Assembly: GCF_046774425.1 (NCBI RefSeq)
Contig: NZ_CP177248.1
Coordinates: 310,001-374,000, forward strand
Origin: Malacoplasma muris
GTDB taxonomy: Bacteria; Bacillota_I; Bacilli_A; Mycoplasmatales; Mycoplasmoidaceae
Reading direction: 5' to 3'
Length of the DNA: 64,000 nucleotides
The position numbers and the translations under genes were made by a program. Positions 55,773 to 64,000 of this stretch are shown piece by piece; the first letter of the stretch is position 1, and the number at the start of each line of letters is the position of its first letter. The notes beneath the pieces are model-generated. The model did no database searches. It had not been told where the DNA came from and saw only the letters and a list, made by a program, of their open reading frames with translations.

Positions 55773-56297
55773 TTATTTTAAATATGTTTTAAAAAAAGGT
55801 TTAAGTTTCTTAAATCTTTTTTTTATGTCATATGTAAATAAATTTGATTTTAGCATTTCTTTAAATTTTCTAAAATCAACAAGTTTTATTTCATCAATTT
55901 CATTATTATTAAAATTAATTTTAGACAAATCTAATTGATCTAATTTAACAAAATATGTTGTCATAAAATAACAAATTTTATTATCAACATTGAATAATAT
56001 TTTATTCAATTGATGTGGTTGCAAATCTATGTCTAATTCTTCTTTTACTTCTCTAATTGCAGCCTGTAAAATAGTTTCATCAAGAGTTACAGCACCTGCA
56101 ACACATTCATATAAATTTGGGAAAAGTGATTTATTTTTACTTCTTTTTTGAATTAAAATTTTTTTCTGTTTTTCTATAATAATTCAGATATTTACAAGAT
56201 GGAAATAAAAACCTTTTATTGGTAAAAGTCTTCTATCAATATATTCAGAAAACATATTTTGTTCTTTGTCATAAACTCTAACTAATTCTTTTTTCAT
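55773..56297 (-). CDS. Nudix hydrolase
   Basis: 174 residues from ATG 56297 on the minus strand. The Nudix box is complete: GAVTLDETILQAAIREVKEELDI (about residues 68-90), fitting G-x5-E-x7-RE-V-x-EE-L-x-I. The preceding QKRSKNKSLFPNLYECVAG resembles the IPP-isomerase-like or YfcD-type Nudix branch. Probable housecleaning pyrophosphatase for a nucleotide or sugar derivative; the substrate cannot be told. A TGA (Trp) near residue 37 must be read through to reach the start. The basic C terminus (KKRFKKLKPFFK) overlaps a hairpin on the other strand. Confidence 0.85.
55792..55824 (+). terminator. terminator of hypothetical gene inside Nudix coding end
   Basis: Stem AAAAAAGGTTTAAG (55792-55805) with CTTAAATCTTTTTT (55809-55822), one G-U pair, three-base loop, T run on the plus strand. 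It lies in the last codons of the convergent Nudix gene. Confidence 0.6.
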
Positions 56298-56459
56298 AAT
56301 ATGTAATTGTAATTCAAATTAATATATATTAGTTAATTGTTAATTTATGAATCATAAAATTTATTAAGATAAGTGTTTATTATTTGTGTTTGATTTTCCT
56401 TTTTTGTTTTTTGTATCTCAATTAGTGTAAAATTAATAATGGATTTTTAGGGGGTTAAC

Positions 56460-58463
56460 ATGGTAAAAGAAATTAAAAAATTTGTTAATGACCTAAAGGT
56501 AAGAACAATATTCCCTTTTTATATTGATAATATTAATGATAATTTTTTTAGTTCAATTAATAAATATAATAATAAATCCTTTAACAGAAAAATAGCATCA
56601 AGACTTAATAATTTAAAAATTGAAGAACTTAAAAAACTTAAAGAAATTGAAGATATTTCAAGCCACAATACATTATTACTTTTAATTAATAGAATTATAA
56701 AAAAAATAGTTTCTAAAACAGGAACAGATAAATATGATTTATTTGTTGAAAAAGATATAGATAAAAATAATCAACCAATTTATGTTGAAGAGAAAAATGA
56801 AATATATGATTTTAATGTAATAGGTAATGTTCAAAAAGATAGAAGATATATTTATGCAATAGATATTGATAAAAGATCATATTTATTTAATTATGTAGAA
56901 CAAATTCAATTTTCTTTCTATTTAGATGAAAAAAATAAAATGGTATCAGGTGGTGTTTCTTGAAATTGAGGTAATGATAATAAACCTACTAATCAAGAAG
57001 ATGTCAATGAAAAGGTTTATATAACAAATTTAATTAAATATTATTTAACAAGAGAGATTAAGGATATTAGTTTAAACAACATTATAAGTATTTTTGATAA
57101 TGATACTAATAATAATCAAAACAAAAAAAGAAAATTTGTTACAAAACAAAATTATGAAAAAAATATAACTCTTGAATCTTTAAGAAACTCATGAAAAGAA
57201 TTAATTACTAAAAAGATACTTAATAAATCAAACTATAGTGAAAAGTTGGGAAAATATTTATTAAATGAGCTATTTTATTCTTTGATGAATACATTGATGA
57301 TTTCTTTAGCTGTATTTGAAGAACTTAAAATCTATTTTAGACATAATGAACCTGAAATTTATGGTCCTTTATTAAAAAGAGTATTAACAACAAATGATAA
57401 TGATAATCAAAACTACACTGAAGATTTTTTTGAATTATTTGCATTTTTAAAAAAGAATTATTTTAACTTTGAAAAAATGAATTTGAAAAAAATTCTTGAT
57501 GCAGACGATGCAATTCAAGCATTAATAAAATTTGATAAAATAGAAAATTTGTATTTTGGTGAGCCATTATTAAGTTATGAAATTATTAGAAATAGTGATA
57601 TACCTTTTTTAGATGAAGATGATGATGTATTTATGAATAGTGTTGAATTAAAAACATTATTTTTAATGACAATGGATCCACAAATATTTGGTATACATCA
57701 CAATAATCATAATTTTATTAATTACAGTGAATTGAATACTATGCTATCAAACATTAATTATAATTTAGAGAATTGAAAAGATGTTTTAAATGAAAAAATT
57801 GACCAAACAATTTGTGAATGAAATTATGACTATGTTTCTTTTTTAAATCAAGATTTAACATTTTTAATTGTAAAAAATAATAATCCAATTGATTTTATTT
57901 CAACTAAAAAAAATAACTATGATTATGATGCAAATAGAAAATTATTTAATAATTATTTGTGATCACAAATTTATGCACATGCCATTATTTACAAAATGAA
58001 AGATTTAGAATTGAAATTTAATACAAATAAAGTTAAATATCCTCAATTATTAAGAGGTTATATTCTTCAAGTTGAGCAACTTCATTTTGATTGATATGAC
58101 GATTTTTATGGATTACCACAAATAAAAAAAGTCATAAAAAAAATAGATGAATTTAAACAATTAAATAAATCAATTTCATTATTAACTAAAAAAATAAATC
58201 GTGAAGACAAAATATATGGAAAATCAAAAGAAAGATTAAATATTTCTTTTGCATTTATTGCAGCATCACTTTTTGGTATAACAGATTTTTTAACAATGGT
58301 ATTTACAGTTTTAACTGTAAAGGATACAACAAAAGGATTATTATTAGAAAATATAATTACTATAGCTGCAGGATGCTTTATTTCTTTTATAATGCTTTTG
58401 ATATTATTGTTTTCAATAATTTCTCCTATTATTAAAAAAAGAAAAATGAAAAAGGAGGTTTAG
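56460..58463 (+). CDS. large C-terminally anchored protein, paralogue 1
   Basis: 667 residues from ATG 56460 (AGGGGG upstream). A long hydrophilic domain (1-590) is followed by two membrane segments (about 605-628 and 635-657) and a Lys-rich end, with no signal peptide, so the large domain is probably cytoplasmic. Blocks shared with the next gene are FPFYIDNINDNFFSS (near 20), SKTGTD (85-90), RRYIYAIDIDKRSYL (near 135), LWSQIYAHA (W501) and DWYDDFYGLPQIKKV (near 545). TGA codons are Trp. I do not recognise the family; the two-segment C terminus recalls CorA transporters, but the GMN motif is absent. The next gene starts three bases after the stop. Confidence 0.75.
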
Positions 58464-58466
58464 ACT

Positions 58467-60467
58467 ATGAAAGACAAAAATATTAATAACAAAATGTTTA
58501 ATGGATTAAAAATAAAAAATATTTTTTCATTTTATATTGATGATATAAATGATAAGTTTTTTACTAGTTTAAAAAACCATCCTAATAGATATTTTGTAAA
58601 TAAAGTTTTACCAAAAATTAAAAAAAATTTTGATAAAGATGAATTAGAAAAGTTTACAGAAATAGATAGTTTAACAAAAAATAATAAAATTAAATTAATG
58701 TTAAATCTTGCCCTTAGAAAAATTGCTTCTAAAACAGGAACAGATAACTGTGAATTATTTGATTCAGCAGAGAGAGATCAATTTGGAGATCAATTATTTA
58801 TTAAACAATTGCTTCAAGGAACTGATTCTCAAGTTTTAAGTGATACAAATATTGACAGAAGATATGAGTTTGTTATTGATATTAATAAAAATTCTTATTT
58901 GCATAAGTATTTATCCAATATTCAATTATCATTTTTTCTTGAAGATGATACTAAAATGCTTTCTGGTGGTTTTAGTCTTAATAAAAATTTTAATGATAAA
59001 TTAGGAATAAGTTTTCCAGAAGTTATTTCAGATATATATTTGTATTCATTAATTAAACACTTTATTGGAAAACAATTATATCCAATTTCTTTAAATAATA
59101 TGTTGGATATGATTGAAAGTTTTGAATCATCTCACAAGAAGAGAAAAGTATGATCAAAAGCTAAATATAATATTGATTTTAAACAAGTTTCAATTGAAAA
59201 TTTAAAAGATAATTGGGTTGATTTAATTAATAGAAAATATTTAAATTTTTTAAATATTACTAAAGATAAAAAAGAATATTATGAAAATACTATGTTTTAT
59301 TCAATTTTAATTGTAACAATTATAATGTTGTCTTTGTATGAAGAGTTAAAAAAATATTTTACTAATGAAAAACCTGAAATGATTTTAAGTTTATTGGATA
59401 AACCTCAACTTATGAATTCAAATACCAATCAAGATCCTGAAACAGATTTTTATGAAATAGGTCATTTTCTATTTGATAATTACACAGATAAAAATAGAAA
59501 TGTTAAATTAAATAAAATTAAAAGTTATGAAGATATAATTGACACACTTAATGAACAAAAATCTTATGATTTGAATTCATTTGGTAAACCAATTGTTACT
59601 ATTGAATTATATAGAAAAGAAAATGAACCATTTATTAATGAATATGAAATATTTTCTAGAAATAATGAATTAAGAATGATTTATTTAACAACAATTTCTC
59701 CTGAACTTTTTGGAATGGATGAATCTACAGGATATTTTATTGAATACAAACAATTTGAAGATATTATTAATAAAAATTCATTACAAAAATTTAAAATTAG
59801 TGAATCACTTGGTGAGAAAATTGAAAAGTCTAGATGTGAGTTAAACTATGATTACATTACATTTATTAGTAATGAACCTAGTATGTTAATTATTAAAAAC
59901 AATACAGAAACTATGTATAATGAATTGCATTCTGAAACTATGTATACTGGACTTTATGAAAATTATTTTTGATCACAAATTTATGCACAAGCAAGATTAT
60001 GAAAAAGAATTCATATTGAGTCAGAATTTAATTATGATGTACAAAATAAAATTGACATATATCACAAAAATAAATTAGTGGCATTAGAGAATTTAATTTT
60101 TAATTGATATGATAGTTTTTATGGGATGCCTGGAATTAAAAATATTGTTTATAAAATAAATGAATTAAGTGATTTAAAAAATTCAATTGAAATGTTAATA
60201 ATTGAAATTAGACAAAAAGATGAATTGTCAAAAAAAGATAAAGAAAGAAAAAGTGTTTTATTTGCATATGTGATAGCATCATTAATTGGATTCATTAATT
60301 TTTTTGGAATGGTATTTACAATATTAACTGTAGATAATACAAAGGAGGGATTAACTCCTGTCAATATTGCAGTCATTTCAATTGGAACAGTTCTTGTATC
60401 AATTTTGGTTGGTATTCTAATTTATTTTGGAACAAAGGTTTTGAAATCAAAGTTTAAAAAAGGATAA
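58467..60467 (+). CDS. large C-terminally anchored protein, paralogue 2
   Basis: 666 residues from ATG 58467, with AAAGGAGG inside the end of the upstream gene, so the pair is one transcription unit with coupled translation. Same order of blocks: FSFYIDDINDKFFTS, SKTGTD (88-93), RRYEFVIDINKNSYL, FWSQIYAQA (W502), NWYDSFYGMPGIKNI, then two membrane segments (about 595-650). Overall identity to paralogue 1 is modest, but length and layout are the same. They may form a heteromer at the membrane. Function unknown. Confidence 0.75.
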
Positions 60468-60473
60468 ATTTAA

Positions 60474-60513
60474 TTAAAAATTCATGATTCTTTTTATGAA
60501 TTTTTAATTTTTT
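60474..60513 (+). terminator. terminator of paralogue pair
   Basis: 12-bp stem TTAAAAATTCAT (60474-60485) with ATGAATTTTTAA (60496-60507), ten-base loop, T run. Confidence 0.85.
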
Positions 60514-60601
60514 ATTAATATAAAATGACATTCAATAATATAATTAATAATCATTTATTCAATAATCTTATTTTGGATTATAGTGTTGTATAGGAGAAAC
60601 T

Positions 60602-61063
60602 ATGGTTGAAGTAGATACATTAAAAAAAGCTTTACTTGTAGAAAAGTTATCATTTATTTTATCAGTTACTTTTTTTGTTATTTTTATAATTATTTCTATT
60701 GTTGCTTCTCTTCTTATTTTTGTATTTTCTAATTCACAACAACAATATTTATATAATAGAATTGATTTTACAAGTGATATAAAAATTGGAGTTGGAATTG
60801 CATTGTTTGCATTATTAGGAATTTATGGAATTTTTACAATAATTTTATTGATTATTCTTAATATTAGAAGTATTGAAATAACATCAAAATTAGATATATG
60901 AAAAAGTAGAATGTTTTATTTAGTCATTTCATTATTATCTTTATTTTTAATAGGTTTCATTGGTAATTTAGTTAAAATTATTTATATGAAAAGTGATATT
61001 GAAAGACTTGAAAAATTTGGAACATATAATCCAAATAATAAAAAATTATGAAAAGATGAATAA
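60602..61063 (+). CDS. small multi-pass membrane protein (1)
   Basis: 153 residues from ATG 60602 (TAGGAG upstream). Three membrane segments are visible (about 17-43, 58-86 and 101-124), with short polar loops; the end is charged. It is a paralogue of the gene at 63435: IRSIEITSKL here and IKSIVCSSRL there, then a third segment ending IGFIGNLVKIIY or LGVISNLVNFIV and a short acidic tail. TGA at 60899 is Trp. Function unknown. IS copy 3 sits in its terminator. Confidence 0.75.
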
Positions 61064-61089
61064 ATATTGAAACAAATTATAATAATAAA

Positions 61090-61119
61090 AAAAGATGTTT
61101 TTTACCAAACATCTTTTTT
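61090..61119. repeat. left target duplication of IS copy 3 (terminator)
   Basis: 30-bp hairpin with A run and T run (AAAAGATGTTT and AAACATCTTTT arms), repeated exactly at 62299-62328. It is the terminator of the small membrane protein gene at 60602. Confidence 0.93.
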
Positions 61120-62298
61120 CCCTAAATGAAATATGAAGTGCAACATCATAATAGCACAACTTATAACTCATAGCCAATAAAATGGTTATGAGTTTTTATT
61201 ACCTTTCTATATAATGTTTATTTATTTCATAACTTGATTTAAAACCAAACATTTTTCTTGGCATGAGGTTTATCCTATTTTGTAGTCTAACTACATCATC
61301 ATCTGTTAATAAATCAAAGTCTGTTCCTTTTTTATAAAATCTTCTAATAATACCATTAGCATTTTCATTGCTTCCTCTTTGAAATGAAGCATATGGTTCA
61401 CAATAATATATTTTGCAATTTAATCAATAGGAAAGGATTCCTATTTTATTAAACTCAATTCCATTATCTATTGTGATTGTTTTTACTTTTAAATTATTTT
61501 GTTCAACTAATTTTTTAATTGTTGAATTTATTGTAAAAGAATTTTTATTTTTGACTTTAATAATATATGTCATTCTTGTAACTCTTTCTACTAGAGTTAG
61601 CAAATTACTATATCCAGCTTTTCTTTTTCCAATAATTAAATCTGCTTCAAAATGTCCATATTCTTCTCTTTTTTCTATTTTAGAAGGTCTAGCTCAAAAA
61701 GGAAATACATATTTTTCATCAAATTTAGAAAACATACCTTTATGTCTTTTTCTTCCTTTTACATATCCTTTTCTAAGCCTATCTGATCTTTTTAATTTTC
61801 ATCTATTGGATTTTATTCAATTAAAAACTTGTCTAGCAGTTGGTGTTTTGACACAAGGATAATTTGTTTTAATATAATGACAAGTGGCTTCAACTCCATA
61901 ATCTATTTTTTTAAATTTATCTAAAAATAGATCTGTAAAACTTTTGTATCTATCAAGATAAAAAGCATGAGAATTTCATTTTCTATTTAAATATTTTTTA
62001 TGAGCATTATTAGAATTATATATTCCACAAGATTCATTTCTTTTTAATTCTCTTGATATTGTAGATCTGTGTCTATTCAATTCTTTTGCAATTGAGTTTA
62101 AAGATCTTTTTTCTTGGTAGAACATAAATTCAATTAATGCTCTTTCTTTTTCTGATAAATGGTTGTATAACATAGTGGGTGTCTCGTTGTTGTGAAAAAA
62201 TAAGGGCACCTTTTTCTTTTGTCCTATTTTATGTAAACAAAAAAATGAAGTGCACATATATTTTACAATATGTGTTGCACTTCATATTTCAATCGAGC
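61120..62298 (-). mobile_element. IS30-type element (IS1630-like), copy 3, reversed
   Basis: 1,179 bp in reverse orientation, the same length and ends as the other copies, bounded by exact 30-bp duplications. It is slightly more diverged than copies 1 and 2 from each other. Confidence 0.93.
61199..62173 (-). CDS. IS30 family transposase, copy 3
   Basis: 324 residues from ATG 62173 to TAA at 61199-61201. The frame is intact and DDE blocks are present. Near residue 20 it reads QEKRSLNSIAKEL where the other copies read QEEDLLNSIAKEL: one base is gained and one lost a few bases apart, so the frame shifts for three codons and returns. Other differences include KTNYPCVKTPTARQ. The altered residues lie at the start of the helix-turn-helix, so DNA binding may be affected. 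Confidence 0.9.
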
Positions 62299-62328
62299 AA
62301 AAGATGTTTTTTACCAAACATCTTTTTT
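62299..62328. repeat. right target duplication of IS copy 3
   Basis: Exact copy of 61090-61119. Its last two bases overlap the stop codon of the HAD gene, which reads towards it, so this copy serves as terminator of that gene. Confidence 0.93.
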
Positions 62329-63229
62329 AATTAAAATTATTTTTTTCTTTAATAATTTTATTAATAACATCTTCTACAAAATATGAGCTTTTGTTTTCGA
62401 TAATATTTTTTGCAACATTTTTTACAAATGGATATGTATCATGTCTAGAAAAACTGTTGTTGAAATTATAAAGCATAGATATATCATTTCCTCCATCTCC
62501 AAAGACAGCAAATTCTTCATTATTTCCCTTATAATATTTTTTGTTAATCATTTGAATTGCAGCATATTTATCAATATTTTTTGGAGTAATTTCAATTGTA
62601 CTAGTTGTTAAATATCAAAGATCTGGAAATTTAGCTTGTAAATCTGATGTTATATGCAATCTTTTTTCTATAGGCATTTTATAGTCTACAAATGCTATTG
62701 TGATTTTATATGCATTTTTTAATAAAGATGTAGAAAAAGAACTTCTAACTAATAAACCAATACCAGTTTCTTTGAATCTATTAAGCATATAATTTGTGCT
62801 TTGTAATACATTAATGTTCTCATTTTCTTTTATATAAAAAGTAATATGTGTTAATGTCTTGCCTAATGAATATCCATACATATATAATTGATTAGGATAT
62901 TTTCTATCTATATATTCAAATGCTTTCATAGCATAGTTGTGTTCTTGTTCTGTAAAAGTTCTTACAAAAATTAATTGATTCAAACTTCTATTGTATATTT
63001 GAGCTCCATTGCAACCTATAATATAATCATAGTTATTTATTCCATTTAACTCTAGTATTTTTTTTGCATTTAAATAATCACGTCCTGTTGCAATAGAAAA
63101 ATTTATTCCATAATTTGGAAGCGAATTAATTGTACGTGCAAATTTTGGATCTATTTTCTTATCATTTTCACTACTTGATTTAAATAGTGTTCCATCTAAA
63201 TCTGTAAATATATATTTAATGCTATTCAT
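62327..63229 (-). CDS. HAD-superfamily hydrolase, Cof-type
   Basis: 300 residues. ATG 63229 is chosen over an upstream TTG because it fits the family start (NSIKYIFTDLDGTL). HAD motifs: nucleophile DLDGTL (near 10-15), second motif ATGRD (near 48), cap domain in the middle, and GDGGNDISML (near 245) for the metal-binding acids. The ITPKNIDKYAAI block before it matches the Cof/YidA Lys motif. These enzymes dephosphorylate sugar phosphates, FMN or similar small molecules; the substrate is unknown. TGA at one site is Trp. Confidence 0.88.
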
Positions 63230-63434
63230 ACTTTGAACCCAAAACAATAAAAGCTTTTTATTTATTATATATTTAGTTTTGTAAATTTATTGAATTTGTT
63301 TTACTATTAATATAGGTGGATTTGATTGATTAATATTAATTTATTTTTACTTTTAAAGTATTAAAATTTGTTAATTGTTGATTGTTTCTTTCAATTGACT
63401 GTTAAATGTTTAATAAGAATTATAAAGAGGTCTT

Positions 63435-63929
63435 ATGTCTGAAGAACTAGAAAAATTAAAAAAACTAAAAAAGATTGAGAAATTTAATCTTACATGACAA
63501 ATTGTTTTTGTGATTGTATTTATCTTACTTTTAATTTTAAATTCTGTTTTTATTGCAAATTCTGTGGTTAATAACAATAATAATATATATGAAAATTCAC
63601 CAAATACATCTACAACTGATACACCACTAATATCTTCAACTATAATATTTGCTATTATTGGTTTATATAGTTTGATAACATTTATTATTAATCTTATTTT
63701 TAACATTAAAAGTATAGTTTGCTCATCAAGGTTAGTTAAATCAAAAAATAAATCATTGTATTTAATAATGCCTATATTAGCTATTTTCTTTCTTGGTGTT
63801 ATTTCAAATCTAGTAAATTTTATAGTTTGTAAAACTGAAATAAAAGATATTGAAAATAATCCAAGTGATACTTATGGACAAACTTATGTAGGAGAAAAGC
63901 CAACAGCTCCTTCACAATCTATTTATTAG
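63435..63929 (+). CDS. small multi-pass membrane protein (2)
   Basis: 164 residues from ATG 63435 (AAAGAGG upstream; TTGACT at 63395-63400 may be a -35 box). Charged helical start (SEELEKLKKLKKIEKF), then three membrane segments (about 22-42, 72-93 and 107-130) and a short hydrophilic tail. It is a paralogue of the gene at 60602, now separated from it by the IS and the HAD gene. No lipobox. Function unknown. Confidence 0.75.
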
Positions 63930-63934
63930 TTTTT

Positions 63935-63962
63935 AAAACACTCAGTTGATGAGTGTTTTTTT
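63935..63962 (+). terminator. terminator of small membrane protein 2
   Basis: 9-bp stem AAAACACTC (63935-63943) with GAGTGTTTT (63951-63959), seven-base loop, T run. Confidence 0.87.
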
Positions 63963-64000
63963 ATATATATTTATCAAATTCAATATAAATTCAATTATTT

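Noticed and set aside
56460..60467. CorA-type magnesium transporter for the paralogue pair
   Set aside because: Two C-terminal membrane segments fit, but the GMN motif at the end of the first is missing and the large domain shows no CorA features.
63230..63434. Possible tRNA or RNA gene because of GGGTTCAAA-like bases near 63235
   Set aside because: No cloverleaf or acceptor stem can be drawn, and the bases form the weak ribosome site of the HAD gene on the minus strand.

Overview
The window reads as a chromosome segment of a wall-less bacterium (Mollicutes). It is extremely A+T rich, and nearly every long gene stays open only if TGA is read as tryptophan; TGG is rare. A PDH-lipoate operon, glycolytic genes, many surface lipoproteins and large repeat-domain membrane proteins, two lipoproteins resembling the P35 family of Mycoplasma (Malacoplasma) penetrans and M. 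iowae, and three copies of an IS30-type element like IS1630 of M. fermentans point to the M. penetrans/M. iowae branch. The species is an inference.

Layout. 1-2754: five tandem copies (the first cut by the window edge) of a small coiled-coil gene family, each complete gene preceded by a conserved leader hairpin. 2930-3478: lipoprotein flanked by (AT)n tracts. 3819-9624: operon pdhA-pdhB-pdhC-pdhD-lplA, coding for the whole pyruvate dehydrogenase complex plus the ligase that lipoylates E2. 9721-11676: small membrane coiled-coil protein, then pgi. 11837-18719: two paralogous surface proteins of about 1,120 residues. 18738-20387 (minus): YigZ/IMPACT protein and pfkA. 20651-22694: divergent ABC-type ATPase and rpsO. 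22962-24476: P35-like lipoprotein. 24656-28347: heterodimeric ABC exporter. 28520-30836: an EKIVEVP-repeat protein and a repeat-bearing lipoprotein. 31303-33895: membrane nuclease with permuted motif order and a degenerate GH32-like protein. 34017-36143: clpB under a CIRCE operator. 36173-37351: IS copy 1. 37475-38986: AldB-like aldehyde dehydrogenase. 39174-49554: three consecutive large membrane-anchored surface proteins. 49587-50765: IS copy 2. 50919-52379: second P35-like lipoprotein with a poly-T promoter. 52594-54702: copper-type P1B ATPase. 54800-56297: hypothetical protein and a Nudix hydrolase. 56460-61063: two large paralogous C-terminally anchored proteins and a small membrane protein. 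61120-62298: IS copy 3 (reversed). 62327-63929: HAD phosphatase (minus) and a second small membrane protein.

How it fits together. Glycolysis (pgi, pfkA) feeds pyruvate to the PDH operon. About a third of the window is surface antigen or adhesin-type coding, with several simple-sequence tracts (poly-T, (AT)n, 21-bp and 75-bp repeats) that could create variation. The IS element inserted three times into transcription terminators and duplicated the whole hairpin each time, so both flanks keep a stem-loop. No tRNA, rRNA or CRISPR array was seen. All coordinates and translations were worked out by eye; family names rest on recognised motifs, not on database searches.
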